Shown in pieces: positions 10,127 through 19,889 of a stretch of DNA of 64,000 nt; position 1 is the stretch's first letter, and every line of letters begins with the position of its first letter. The DNA lies in the NCBI GenBank assembly GCA_038093515.1, contig JBBPSI010000026.1, positions 1-64,000 of the forward strand, read 5' to 3'. The notes beneath the pieces are model-generated. The model did not search any database. It saw nothing but the letters and a program-made list of their open reading frames with translations, and was not told the DNA's origin. The stretch is from Butyriboletus loyo. Lineage: Eukaryota; Basidiomycota; Agaricomycetes; Boletales; Boletaceae. The position numbers and the translations under genes were made by a program.

Positions 10127-13100
10127 GTGTCTAAGGGACTGGACAATGTTTCTTCTTCTTCTTTTCATAACCGTTTCTCTTCACTATATACATTTTCAGA
10201 CTCTAACATAGATGGAAATGAACTCTTAGATAAGGAACCTGAGTTGTCGATTAGTTCAGTGTTTACAAATTCATCTTCAGATGTAAGCGTAGATATTCCT
10301 GGATTGATTGACTGTGAAGGGGATGACAATGATTCTTTTCCATGTATGTCACAGAATTTATCTATAGAACCTGAAAGAGAGTCTCCTATTGTGAGCTCGG
10401 CGCCAGGAAAGTGCATGCTTAATTCTCTTTTGAGACAAATGAACACAATCTTCACTTTCTTCCTCTTCTAATTATAAACCCCCTACCAAATCTTCTTTGT
10501 TTGGTGGAGATTATTCCCCAGTGGTGAAAATCACTTACCAGTCAAATGCTACTTGGCGAACTTGTTCGCTTAAGGCTTTGCTGGATACAGGAGTGGTCAA
10601 TACCTTCATTGACAAAAATTATTGTGATACATGCAAAATTGATTTGATTCCGTTACCAAGATCCATGGAAGTTATTAATGCTGATGGCTCTAAAGGAGCA
10701 ATAGGTCGCATGACGCACAAAGCTTCCTTATGTTTCACTTCTTGGTTCTCACCAGATGATTATTGGCTATGACTGGTTCGCACACCATAATCTGGACATT
10801 GATTGGTGTTTCAAAACTATTTCTTTCAATCACTGTTCTCCTTATTGTAAAGTCATAGCAGACTCTATTTCTGCATCAAACATTACTTCTTGCTGTACGA
10901 TAGAACCTGGAGTTGCCAAAAAGGTACCTGCTGTATATCACAATTATTTAGATGTTTTCTCCGAGGATGAGGCAGCAAGAATGCCTGAGCGAAAACCTTG
11001 GGATCATGCAATAGATCTCAAACCCGATTTCATACCGAAAAAGGGTCCTGTCATTCCAATGTCCGACGAAGAACAGGACCAAATCAGGAGTTTCATGGAA
11101 AAAGAAGTAAAAAAGGGTTACATAAGACCGTCAAAGTCACCTCAGATGGCCCCAGTGTTCTTTATTCCCAAGAAAACTGGAGACAAAAGATTGGTCATGG
11201 ACTACCGATATCTAAACGACGGAACCATTAAAAATGGTTACCCGTTACCCCTTATCCCACAGTTGATTGATAGGCTTAAAGGCGCTGATATCTTTACTGT
11301 GTTGGACCTCTGATGGGGATTTAATAATATCCGTATTAAGGAAGGAGACGAGTGGAAAGCTGCATTCGTTACGCCAATTGGGGCTTACGAACCCACCGTC
11401 ATGTACTTTGGGCTTACCAATTCCCTGCCCACCTTCCAAAATATGATGAACAATATCTTCAATGATATGTATGCATGCGTCATTATTTATATTGACGATG
11501 TTATGATATTCACAAAAGGAAAAACAAGGGCAGAGCATGAGGAAAAAGTAAAAGAAGTACTCCAATGCCTTTGAGAAAACGATCTATATGTAAAACCAGA
11601 AAAATGTGTATTCTCTTCGGACAAAGTGGACTTTTTAGGTATGGTAGTTTCCAGGAACGGTGTTGAAATGCAGTCGAAGAAGACAGATGCCATCCGAGAC
11701 TGGCCAACGCCCTCGCGTCTGAAGCAAGTTCAAGCGTTCCTAGGATTATGCAATTACTATAGAAGATTCATTGAGGGCTTCTCGGAGATTGCCTGACCCC
11801 TCAATAATTTAACAAAAAAGGATACCCCTTTCAAATGGGGAAAGGACGAACAAACAGCATTTGACACACTGAAAAAGAAGTTTCACACAGCACCGTTGTT
11901 GGCCTACCCTGATCGAGACAAGGAGATGTGGGTAGAAATGGATGCTTCGGATATAGCAGTGGGCGCCGTTCTTTCCATAAAAGGATCAGACAACCTTTGG
12001 CGACCCTGTGCATTCCTTTCCCACTCTTTCGATGCTGCGGAACGGAACTATCTGATTTACGACAAAGAACTGCTGGCAGTAATACACACCTTGGAAGAAT
12101 GGCAACATTATTTAATCGGCAGAGAAGGGTTCGAGATCTGGACAGATCACAAGAACCTTGAGTACTGGAAGAAGCCGCAAACGCTGTCAGGAAGACAAGC
12201 ACGATGGCATGCACTTCTTCAAGAATTCAATTATTTATTTGTTTACAAACCTGGCTCAACCAATGGCAGAGCAGATGTGTTATCGCGTCGAGCAGACCAC
12301 AGTGAAGCCGTTATGGACCACAATACCAATATTACGGTACTTCCACCGAACCTTTTCCTTAATAAAGTTTCTCTTTCTTCTTCCTTTTATGATACCTTAC
12401 AAAAAGAATCCGAAAAACAAAAACAAAAAGAAATACCTGGATTTTATTACGATACAGATCAATCCGTATTTATTAATGAAAAGAAAAAAGTCTTTGTGCC
12501 TGAGGCACTTAGGATACAATTACTTAATATTTGCCATGATTCGCCTATAGCTGGACACTCGGGACAGGCCCAAACAGCTCATCTTCTCACATGGCATTTC
12601 ACATGGCCTGGCATTACAAAGGACATCAAATGTTATGTAGATAGCTGCCAAGCATGCGCCCTCACGAAGGGTAAGCAAAAAGCACTGGCAGGTAAATTAT
12701 TACCACTTCCCACAGCTAGTCATCCATGGGAAGACATTTCCGTTGATTTTGTTACTGGACTTCCTATTTTGAACGGCTTTGATGCCATTTGTACAATAGT
12801 CGATCGCTTCTCCAAGGAAGTCGTTTACGTCCCTTGTAAGATGACTACTTCTTCCAAGGAGTTAGCTATTATTTTTAGAGACAATGTTTGGTGCATTCAC
12901 GGACTTCCTTGTACTATAGTTTCGGATCATGGACCCCAGTTTGTATCAGACTTTACCACGGAGCTTTGCAAGCTCCTTGGCATTTCCCAGAAGATCTCTA
13001 TGGCATACCATCCCCAATCTGATGGCCAAACCGAACAGATAAATAGGGAGATGGAACAATATTTACGTACCTATGTGGCTAAAAAACAAGAAACGTGGGC

Positions 13101-13881
13101 TGATTGGATCAAGATCGCCCAGTTTAACCATAATAATTCTCTTACCACTGCCACAGGTACCATTCCATTCTCTATCACATGTAATTATTATCCTAGAGTT
13201 GGGTTTGAAAAGTCTTCCAATATGTTAGCTGGAGATTTCGCACGCAATGCTGGGAAAGCACATGCCAAGGTTAAAGAAGCATTGGAAGAAGCTCGCAAGC
13301 GCATGGTATCACAGGCCGATAATAGATGATAGGATGCGCCCAATTACAAAGTGGGAGATAGTGTGTGGCTCAGTACGGAGAACTTGAAGTTGCTGTACAC
13401 TGCACGAAAACTCACACAGCATTGGATTGGTCCTTATCAGATCAAGGCCCTCAAACCGAACACTGTCGAACTTCAGCTGCCAAGCAGCATGCGGATTCAT
13501 CCCATAGTCAACATTTCTCACATTAAACCATACCGAGACACCCTTGCAGGACAACCAGTCTTGTGTCCTGACCCAGTCAATGTCACAGATGAAGGATACT
13601 CGGAATTTGAGGTTGATTACATTGTCACCTCCAGGATGAAGCATTGGAAGTTGGAGTATTTGGTGCACTGGCGGGGCTATGATGAGACAGATCGCACGTG
13701 GGAGCCAGTATCCAATCTAGGCAATTCGCAGGACATAATCATGGATTATCACCATGCCTGCCCTTCCACCCCTCACCCTCTCCATGGCCTATTACTTTTT
13801 GAATTTTCTTCGTTATTTAAGGAGTACGGTCCTGAGCATGGAACTGCCTATCAAGGAACTCGTCTGGAATACGAGTCCTAG
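10127..13881 (+). pseudogene. pol of Gypsy-B: PR, RT, RNase H, IN, chromodomain; multiply disabled
   Basis: The order is typical of chromoviruses. An acidic Ser-rich stretch (10127-10460) leads to a protease with LLDTG near 10574 and IGYDW near 10762. The RT block contains VIPMSDEEQDQI and VMDYRYLN, and its catalytic motif is YIDD near 11490. RNase H has MDASDIAVGAVLS near 11938. The integrase has an HHCC zinc finger (C..C near 12645-12660), SDHGPQF near 12925 and TDGQTE-like catalytic sequence near 13020. A C-terminal chromodomain (EVDYIVTSR, LVHWRGYDE) spans about 13605-13740. Breaks include frameshifts near 10460 and 10760 and TGA stops near 11311, 11572, 11793 and 13327, most where CGA would be expected. 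Confidence 0.9.
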
Positions 13882-13892
13882 AGGGGGGGAAG
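13882..13892 (+). other. Polypurine tract of Gypsy-B
   Basis: The purine run GAGGGGGGGAAG, with the stop codon of pol just before it, directly precedes the 3' LTR at 13893. This is the expected position of the plus-strand primer. Confidence 0.8.
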
Positions 13893-14387
13893 TGTTATAA
13901 TTGTATCTCTTATAACAGACTTTGCATTCAGACTTCATCATATTTCTCTTTCAAAGGTCACGTGACTCAATACACGTGATCGTGGGATTATACATGTGAC
14001 CATAGGCTGACTAAGCATATGACATCATGGTCCAGACTGGCCCAGACTCTATGACATCACGCCTCATGTATTTAATCTCCGTTTACTTCTCTTCTTTTTG
14101 ATCGCTGTCGACTTCTATTTAATCTCCGTCGACCCTGGCTTCTTCTCGTATGTACATGTATAGTAATTAGTCTCACGCACTGCTTGGTCTGTGCGCATTC
14201 CCCTGTAATATATAAAGGCTCGTGGTTTGGGCTAGGATTCCCTAGCTTTAACCACTTGTCTTATTCGCTGGCAACAGTTGAGAGATTAAGGCTTGAGCTA
14301 TCCTCATTACACCTCGCCAGTTATTGTGTATAACTGCAACAGTTGTGGAACCCCATGTGACTTGATAACAACTGTTGTCTCATAACA
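13893..14387 (+). repeat. LTR family B (3' LTR of Gypsy-B)
   Basis: The LTR is 495 bp, from TGTTATAATTG to CTCATAACA, followed by CCATG. It contains CACGTGAC and CACGTGATCGTGGG (13955-13985), GGTCTGTGCGCA at 14186-14197, TATAAA at 14211 and the 11-nt self-priming match at 14244-14254. Confidence 0.93.
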
Positions 14388-14603
14388 CCATGGAAATATC
14401 AGAATAGATTGGAACTTGACAAGAAAGAGGGAAGGAAGTGAGGAGAGTTGCAAAGTGATTGTTTGTGATGCATGTGGGTACTGAATTTCCTGGAGGAGGA
14501 GCAATTGCGACCTAGAGAATACATGTTCTCATAGCAGATTGAACATTGCATGCTTCAATGTGCCAGTTCAAGATCACTGAGAGTGCAAGCATTAAGTGCA
14601 TGG
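14388..14603 (-). pseudogene. Ty1/copia RT fragment between two gypsy insertions
   Basis: On the minus strand, just inside 14603, the frame gives ALNACTLSVILNWHIEACNVQSA. This matches the copia RT block that follows SPVV.FET at the left edge of the 21697-21903 fragment. The lower part (14388-14530) is not recognisable as RT. The fragment proves that Gypsy-A copy 2 and Gypsy-B both landed in the same copia element. Confidence 0.6.
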
Positions 14604-15030
14604 TGTTACGCTGGGCGCTAACAACTAGAACAGCGAGGAGGCACTCTGGAGTGGCCTCGAGACTCGTGAAGCGTTTCTGAGCTGGGTCTCAGACTATGTC
14701 TTAGTGCGCACACTAAGAGTCTGGAGTGAAACTAATTGCTAGCAGGTTACTGCGTAGAACTAGATAATGTACATGGTGGAAAGGCTGAGCCTTTATACTA
14801 CTGGGGTCTGCGCACAGACCATGTCCCTAATCGAGCCGCGAGAAGGGAAGATACAAATACGGAAGGAATATTCCAGAAGATTCCGGAGTATGAGAGAAAG
14901 CGCGTCCGTGCGCGAGAAATGATGACTAAGTACGAACGGTTGTTACCGTTCAAGTGGAACTAGCAAAAGGCTAGGTGAATGTAATAGTCCCAACGGTAGA
15001 GGAGAGAAAAAGTAGAGTACTACCGTAACA
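14604..15030 (-). repeat. LTR family A (3' LTR of Gypsy-A copy 2)
   Basis: The LTR is 427 bp, TGTTACG to CGTAACA. It is preceded by CATGG and followed internally by TTACCCCCTTCCC, the complement of the polypurine tract. Confidence 0.96.
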
Positions 15031-15081
15031 TTACCCCCTTCCCATGGTGGAGACTCCGACTCCACAACTTGAATGCTCCCC

Positions 15082-16320
15082 TCACTGAGACTCCCCCTCG
15101 TTGACGTCGTAGTCGTAAGCGTCATCGGCATTGAGATCTGCCCAGACGTCGTCCCGAAAGGTACAATTGGCGACGATATGGCCAACGGCTCCGCAGAGGC
15201 CGCATACGCGTTCGGGGCAAAATTCCTGAATATGACCAGGGGCGATTCGGTGGCAGAAGGGGCAAGTGTAGTTGGGGCACTCCCTACGGAAGTGGCCGAC
15301 GGTGCCGCATTCGAAGCAAAGTTGCGGGCGGACGAGGCGAGGTCGAGCAGTGCCTGGGCTGGGATCAGGGGATCTGTCGTCGACGACGATAGGGGAATCA
15401 CGAGTACCCCGGCCGGGGAGATAGGGAGGCGGGGGTCCGTACGAAGAGCTGTTAGAGCCACCAGCTGCGGCGACGGGGGAGGTGACACGGGGGATAAGCT
15501 GGATGGCGGGGGTACCACGTCGAGTGGACGGTTGGGGGGTGATGGAGCGGAAGGCCCTGTTGGCGATTCTTCTTCCTGCGGCGGTGAGGGTGACCGATCC
15601 CGGGATAGATCCAGTCTGGAGAAGCGTCTGGCGAGGTTGGCGACGCACAGTTCTAGGCGGTAGAGGGGAGTGTCGACGAGCGACCTGGGGCTCGTCGACG
15701 TCGGTCCGAAAGGACTCGAGGGATTCTCCAGTGGTCTCTCTGGACGAATCTGCTACCAGTGTGGTCGCAGGAGAATCTCTAGCGGGTGGCGCTGGAACAG
15801 GTAGTGGCGGAGGAGATCCTTCCGCGGCAGGACGAGGAGGGGGATTGGGGCCGCGAGCGGTGGGGCGCAAGAACCCGATGCGGTCGTTGGACTGAAAATA
15901 AAATTCTCGCTCTCTAGGAGCGAGGGCGACGAGGATGGGGCGCAGGACGGGCGCGAGGATGCCGGGGAGGAGCTGGTCGACAACGTAACCAAATCCTTCT
16001 GCGTGAAGGATGTCTAAAGTGTACCCCCTAGCCTCCATCAGGGAGGTCTCTAGGGCGGTGGCGTACACCGGCGGCTGGTTGTCGGGGCAGAGACGAGTAT
16101 GGACGGTACGGGCGAGGGCGTAGGAGCGGTAGAGGCTAGCGAGGGTGCGGAGGACATAGTCTCCGGTGAAATCCATACGTTGCTCTAGGGCATACGTAGC
16201 GACGGGGTTTTCCAAGACGGCGGCGTAGAGGACGCGGCGAGAGGAAACTGGGAGACGAGAAGAGCGGACGGGGGGTTGAGCCGGAAGCGGGGCGTTGTTT
16301 TCTGCGGGGGGAATGGCCAT
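15082..16320 (-). CDS. Additional 3' ORF of Gypsy-A: 412-aa protein with three zinc knuckles
   Basis: A third open frame lies between pol and the 3' LTR. Its ATG (16318-16320) lies 8 nt after the pol stop. The N-terminal half is an uncharacterised, probably helical region (about residues 25-150, including ATYALEQRMDFTGDY). The middle is Pro/Arg/Ser-rich and probably disordered. The C-terminus has three knuckles: CX2CX4HX4C at 335-348, CX2CX6HX4C at 353-368 and CX2CX4HX4C at 373-386, followed by an acidic tail. The layout (helical part, then linker, then knuckles) resembles gag, suggesting a second nucleic-acid-binding protein. A decayed but collinear homologue exists in Gypsy-A3 at 25700-26950, so the ORF is an old part of this lineage. 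Translation probably depends on reinitiation or a separate mRNA. Function unknown. Confidence 0.85.
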   Translation of the reverse strand: MAIPPAENNAPLPAQPPVRSSRLPVSSRRVLYAAVLENPVATYALEQRMDFTGDYVLRTLASLYRSYALARTVHTRLCPDNQPPVYATALETSLMEARGYTLDILHAEGFGYVVDQLLPGILAPVLRPILVALAPREREFYFQSNDRIGFLRPTARGPNPPPRPAAEGSPPPLPVPAPPARDSPATTLVADSSRETTGESLESFRTDVDEPQVARRHSPLPPRTVRRQPRQTLLQTGSIPGSVTLTAAGRRIANRAFRSITPQPSTRRGTPAIQLIPRVTSPVAAAGGSNSSSYGPPPPYLPGRGTRDSPIVVDDRSPDPSPGTARPRLVRPQLCFECGTVGHFRRECPNYTCPFCHRIAPGHIQEFCPERVCGLCGAVGHIVANCTFRDDVWADLNADDAYDYDVNEGESQ

Positions 16321-16328
16321 TTCGTTGT

Positions 16329-19300
16329 TTACTGTGAAGATGGGGAAGGGAAATCCTTGGGATGTCGCAGCTTATAAGCTTTCAGCAGAGCCTGCGCATG
16401 GACCAAGTTCCCATTTGGCTCCCAGGTATTCTCCGCTGCGGAGTATCCTTTCCAGGAAACCAGGAACTGGCGGCGTCCCTTCGATCCGCGATGGGACAGG
16501 ATCCGATCGATCTCGTACTCTTCATCTCCGTCTATTTCTTCCGGTGGAGGGTTTGTGAAATTGGGGCCATGCTCCACAGTTTCGCGATAAGGAGTGAGGA
16601 GTGACACGTGGAAGACGTCATGGATCTTCCAGGTCGGTGGTAGTCGGAGCCTATACGCCACAGGGGAGACAACCTGTGCGATCTCGAACGGTCCTTCCCG
16701 TCTTGGGGCGAGCTTCTTTGACGGGTACCTGAGTCGAAGGTTGCGCCCTTCTAACCAAACCTTATCTCCAGTCTTCCATGGACGGAACTTGGACGAGATC
16801 CGTTCCTTCATCAATCGCCGTGCCTTCTCGTGGGCTTCTAATGCCTCCGTTCGGGCTCCCGTGAGCTCCGAGAGTCTGGATTCGAGGGCGGGGAGGAAGG
16901 TCTTTCCGATTGGAGGATAAGACCTCGGCTCATACCCAACCATCAGGGAGAAAGGGGTCACGTTGGTCGACGAGTGGGTCATGGAATTGTGGGAGAATTC
17001 GGCCATGGGGAGGAGTTCGGCCCAACGTTCCAGGTGGCCATCACAGAAAATCCGTAGGTAAGTCTCCAATTCCTGGTTGACTCGTTCGGTTTCTCCATCG
17101 GTCTGTGGGTGATACGCGGAGGAGAGGGCGAGATCGTAGTCTAGGAGCCTTGCGAGTTCCCTGGCAAAGGCAGAAGCGAATTGGGGGCCACGATCAGAGA
17201 TGCAGCGAGAGTGTAGTCCAAAGCGAAGGAAGACCATTTTGAAAAACAGCTTGGCAACTCCTGCCGCATCGATGTCCTTGTTGCAAGGGGAATAAATTAC
17301 CCCCTTCGTAAGCCCATGGTCTACCACGACCATGACTGAATCATAACCCAACGAGGGAGGGAGGCCGGTGATGAGGTCGACCGAGACCTGTTCGAACGGA
17401 CGAGAGGCCACGCTGGCCAGAGGGGTGAGAGGGGGCATGGTGGGGTGTGTATTAACCTTATGCGCCTGACATACGGCGCAGCCAGAAACAAAGCGGCGGA
17501 CCAGATTAGCCATACCTGGCCACCAATAATCGCGTTGCACCATGTTCTGGGTGCGGAAGATGCCACCGTGACCTCCAGCGGGACTTTCGTGTAGGGAGCG
17601 GATGAGGTCAACCCGTGCCGCCTCGGGGATGTAGCGCTTTTTGCGGAAATATAACTCTTTGCCATCGAAGTCCCAATCCCCAGCGTTCATTTTGGGGAAT
17701 AGTGGGGAGTCTTCGTAAAGAGCCTGCATGCAGCGTTTAATCATAGGGTCGCCGGGGGTGGAGGCGGCAATCTTTTCGGCAAGAGCGACGTCAATCTTGC
17801 GAGCGAAGAGATTTTCTGGGAGGAGGGTGACTTCCTGATTGTCGGCGGAAGTGTCAACATCGTCGCGGCGGGACAAGGCATCGGCAGGGCCCATCTGAGT
17901 ACCTGGGATGTGATGGAAATGCAGGTCGAAGTCCTGCAGGAACATGAGCCAGCGTGCTTGCCGGCGGGACAACTTATTTGGTTGTCGGAAATACGTGAGA
18001 TTCTTGTGGTCGGTGAGAACCTCTACCTGATGGCCAGTACCTCGTAGGTAGTGGCGCCATTCTTCGAGGGCGTGAATGACCGCGAGCAACTCGCGATCGT
18101 AGATATCGTAGTTGCGCTCCGCAGGCGAGAGCGTCTTGGACAAATAGGCGCAAGGATGTAAGTCGCCATTGACATCCTTCTGCATGAGTACTGCTCCAGT
18201 AGCAGTGAGGGAAGCGTCCGTCATGACAGCAAACGGCTTCGTGACGTCGGGCATTGAGAGAACGGGTTGTCGTAAGAACGACTGCTTGATTGCCTGGAAC
18301 GCTTGTTCACAAGCGGGGGTCCATGCCCATGGAGAGTTTTTCTTTGTCAGGTCGTGTAGCAGCTTCGCGATATGAGAGAAGTCCTGTATGAACCTGCAGT
18401 AGAAATTGCAAAACCCGATGAAGGACCTGACTGCCTTTACCGAGGTCGGAGGGTTCCATTCGCGAATGGCTTTCAATTTGGTAGGGTCCATCTTGACCTG
18501 CCCTTCTCGGACCATCATTCCGAGGTATTCCACTTCTTCGGCATCGAATGAACATTTTTCCAGCTTAAGGAACAACTTGTGCTCGCGAAGTCGTTCCAGG
18601 ACACGGATCGTTCGTGCTTTGTGTTCGACGGGGGTGGCAGAATGAATCAACAGATCGTCCATGTAGATAATCAGCCAACCCTCTGCCATGAGGTCGCCGA
18701 AGATATGGTCCATCAGAGCCTGGAACATGGCTGGGGAATTGCAAAGTCCGAAGAACATCATGGTGGGCTCGAACAGCCCTTGGGGAGTGATGAAGGCCGC
18801 CTTCCAGCGGTCGTTTGGCTTGATGAGGACATTGTTGTATCCCCAGCGGATATCCATCTTGGTGAAGATTTTCGACCCTTTGAGACGGTCGACGAGGTCG
18901 GAAATGAGGGGAAGGGGATAGGCGTTTTTGACGGTGTGCGAGTTCAGATACCGGTAGTCCTGGCAGGGACGTAACGAGCCATCCTTCTTAGATACAAAGA
19001 AGAAGGGGGCTGCCTGAGGGGACTTGGAGGGAGTGATCTTCCCTGACTTGAGGTGTTCTTCGACGAACGCCTTACATGCCTCTGACTCCTTCGGGTTCAG
19101 AGGATAGACCTTGGCGACTTTGGGTACGAAGTCTTTATCGAGGTCGATGGCGTGGTCGAATGATCTGGACGGGGGTAACTCCTCGGTGTTCTTTTTGTCA
19201 AAAACGTCCGCAAAGGCAGCGAACGGGGTAGGGAGGACCGCTTTCTCCTTGACGACTTGAGCGGCGATTTCGGTCGCGATGGTTGCCTTTCTGACAGGGT

Positions 19301-19889
19301 AGGCGTCCCTTGCTGAAGCATCCACTCGCTTCTTCCAGAGCTTGGCAATCTTGGAGTCTGGGTCCAAGTCAAGGTACCGTACCAGGTACCGTTGAGCGAT
19401 TGCCCGAGGGGAGTCATGTCGGGGCTTCTTGATTTGATCTGGGAGATCGATATGGCCAGTGGCCCAATCTATTACCGGGTTTGCTTCTCGTAGCCACGGT
19501 AATCCCAGGATCATATTTTCTCGGCCTATGTTGAGGACCAGGAAACTCCGTTCCTCCTCGGTTTCTCCAACTCTGATGGAGAGGGTGACCTTGTGTCGTA
19601 TGACTCCTCCTTGATTGTTTGACCCGTCCACATTCTGGGCACTAAGTGGCTTGGGTAGCTGTTCCATCGGCAGTTTCTTTCGCTTCACTAGATCGCGATC
19701 TATGAAGCATCCGCTTGCGCCGCTGTCCACCAGGGCGAATGTGTCGACGATTTGACCCCCTTTGTGCGTGAACAAAGAGACTGGAACTCGAATTGATTGC
19801 GCATTGGGGTTTGATACAACTACAGGGGCGATTACAAGAGGAGGCGAAGACATCGAAACTTCCCTCCTTTCTAAAAATCCTTTGGCCAT
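16329..19889 (-). CDS. pol: pol polyprotein of Gypsy-A (PR-RT-RH-IN-chromodomain)
   Basis: The 1,186-aa frame is intact. Protease is near residues 35-150 with DSGA at 55-58. Reverse transcriptase is at about 240-460 with YMDD at 409-412. RNase H starts near 550 with VMTDAS (D558). Integrase has an HHCC finger (H767, H774, C804, C807) and a DD35E core at D838, D899 and E935. A C-terminal chromodomain is at about 1123-1172 with FLVSWKGY and NTWEP. All catalytic residues expected for the family are present. The start codon lies within the last codons of gag, 19 nt overlapping and in a different frame, so pol is either reinitiated or made by frameshift. Chromodomain integrases usually direct insertion to heterochromatin, which fits the nested insertions around it. 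Confidence 0.95.
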   Translation of the reverse strand: MAKGFLERREVSMSSPPLVIAPVVVSNPNAQSIRVPVSLFTHKGGQIVDTFALVDSGASGCFIDRDLVKRKKLPMEQLPKPLSAQNVDGSNNQGGVIRHKVTLSIRVGETEEERSFLVLNIGRENMILGLPWLREANPVIDWATGHIDLPDQIKKPRHDSPRAIAQRYLVRYLDLDPDSKIAKLWKKRVDASARDAYPVRKATIATEIAAQVVKEKAVLPTPFAAFADVFDKKNTEELPPSRSFDHAIDLDKDFVPKVAKVYPLNPKESEACKAFVEEHLKSGKITPSKSPQAAPFFFVSKKDGSLRPCQDYRYLNSHTVKNAYPLPLISDLVDRLKGSKIFTKMDIRWGYNNVLIKPNDRWKAAFITPQGLFEPTMMFFGLCNSPAMFQALMDHIFGDLMAEGWLIIYMDDLLIHSATPVEHKARTIRVLERLREHKLFLKLEKCSFDAEEVEYLGMMVREGQVKMDPTKLKAIREWNPPTSVKAVRSFIGFCNFYCRFIQDFSHIAKLLHDLTKKNSPWAWTPACEQAFQAIKQSFLRQPVLSMPDVTKPFAVMTDASLTATGAVLMQKDVNGDLHPCAYLSKTLSPAERNYDIYDRELLAVIHALEEWRHYLRGTGHQVEVLTDHKNLTYFRQPNKLSRRQARWLMFLQDFDLHFHHIPGTQMGPADALSRRDDVDTSADNQEVTLLPENLFARKIDVALAEKIAASTPGDPMIKRCMQALYEDSPLFPKMNAGDWDFDGKELYFRKKRYIPEAARVDLIRSLHESPAGGHGGIFRTQNMVQRDYWWPGMANLVRRFVSGCAVCQAHKVNTHPTMPPLTPLASVASRPFEQVSVDLITGLPPSLGYDSVMVVVDHGLTKGVIYSPCNKDIDAAGVAKLFFKMVFLRFGLHSRCISDRGPQFASAFARELARLLDYDLALSSAYHPQTDGETERVNQELETYLRIFCDGHLERWAELLPMAEFSHNSMTHSSTNVTPFSLMVGYEPRSYPPIGKTFLPALESRLSELTGARTEALEAHEKARRLMKERISSKFRPWKTGDKVWLEGRNLRLRYPSKKLAPRREGPFEIAQVVSPVAYRLRLPPTWKIHDVFHVSLLTPYRETVEHGPNFTNPPPEEIDGDEEYEIDRILSHRGSKGRRQFLVSWKGYSAAENTWEPNGNLVHAQALLKAYKLRHPKDFPSPSSQ

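Larger units (their letters stand above)
2936..14387 (+). mobile_element. Gypsy-B, chromodomain Ty3/gypsy retrotransposon, decayed and riddled with LTR insertions
   Basis: The element has a 5' LTR region (2936-5274), leader (5275-7454), gag (7455-10106), pol (10127-13881), polypurine tract (13882-13892) and 3' LTR (13893-14387). CCATG on both sides (2931-2935 and 14388-14392) marks the target duplication. Seven LTRs of families A, B, C and D sit inside it: six solo insertions plus the D-type LTR fused at the 5' end. Five solo insertions have exact flanking duplications or duplications one mismatch apart; the C-type at 6446-7267 has only a diverged one. Removing them restores collinear gag and leader. 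Pol carries several TGA stops and frameshifts, so the element is dead. It lies inside an older copia element. Confidence 0.88.

Noticed and set aside
15073..15663. 196-codon plus-strand frame opposite the 3' zinc-knuckle ORF
   Set aside because: The minus strand has three zinc knuckles and a conserved homologue in Gypsy-A3; the plus frame has low-complexity Asp/Gly content only.
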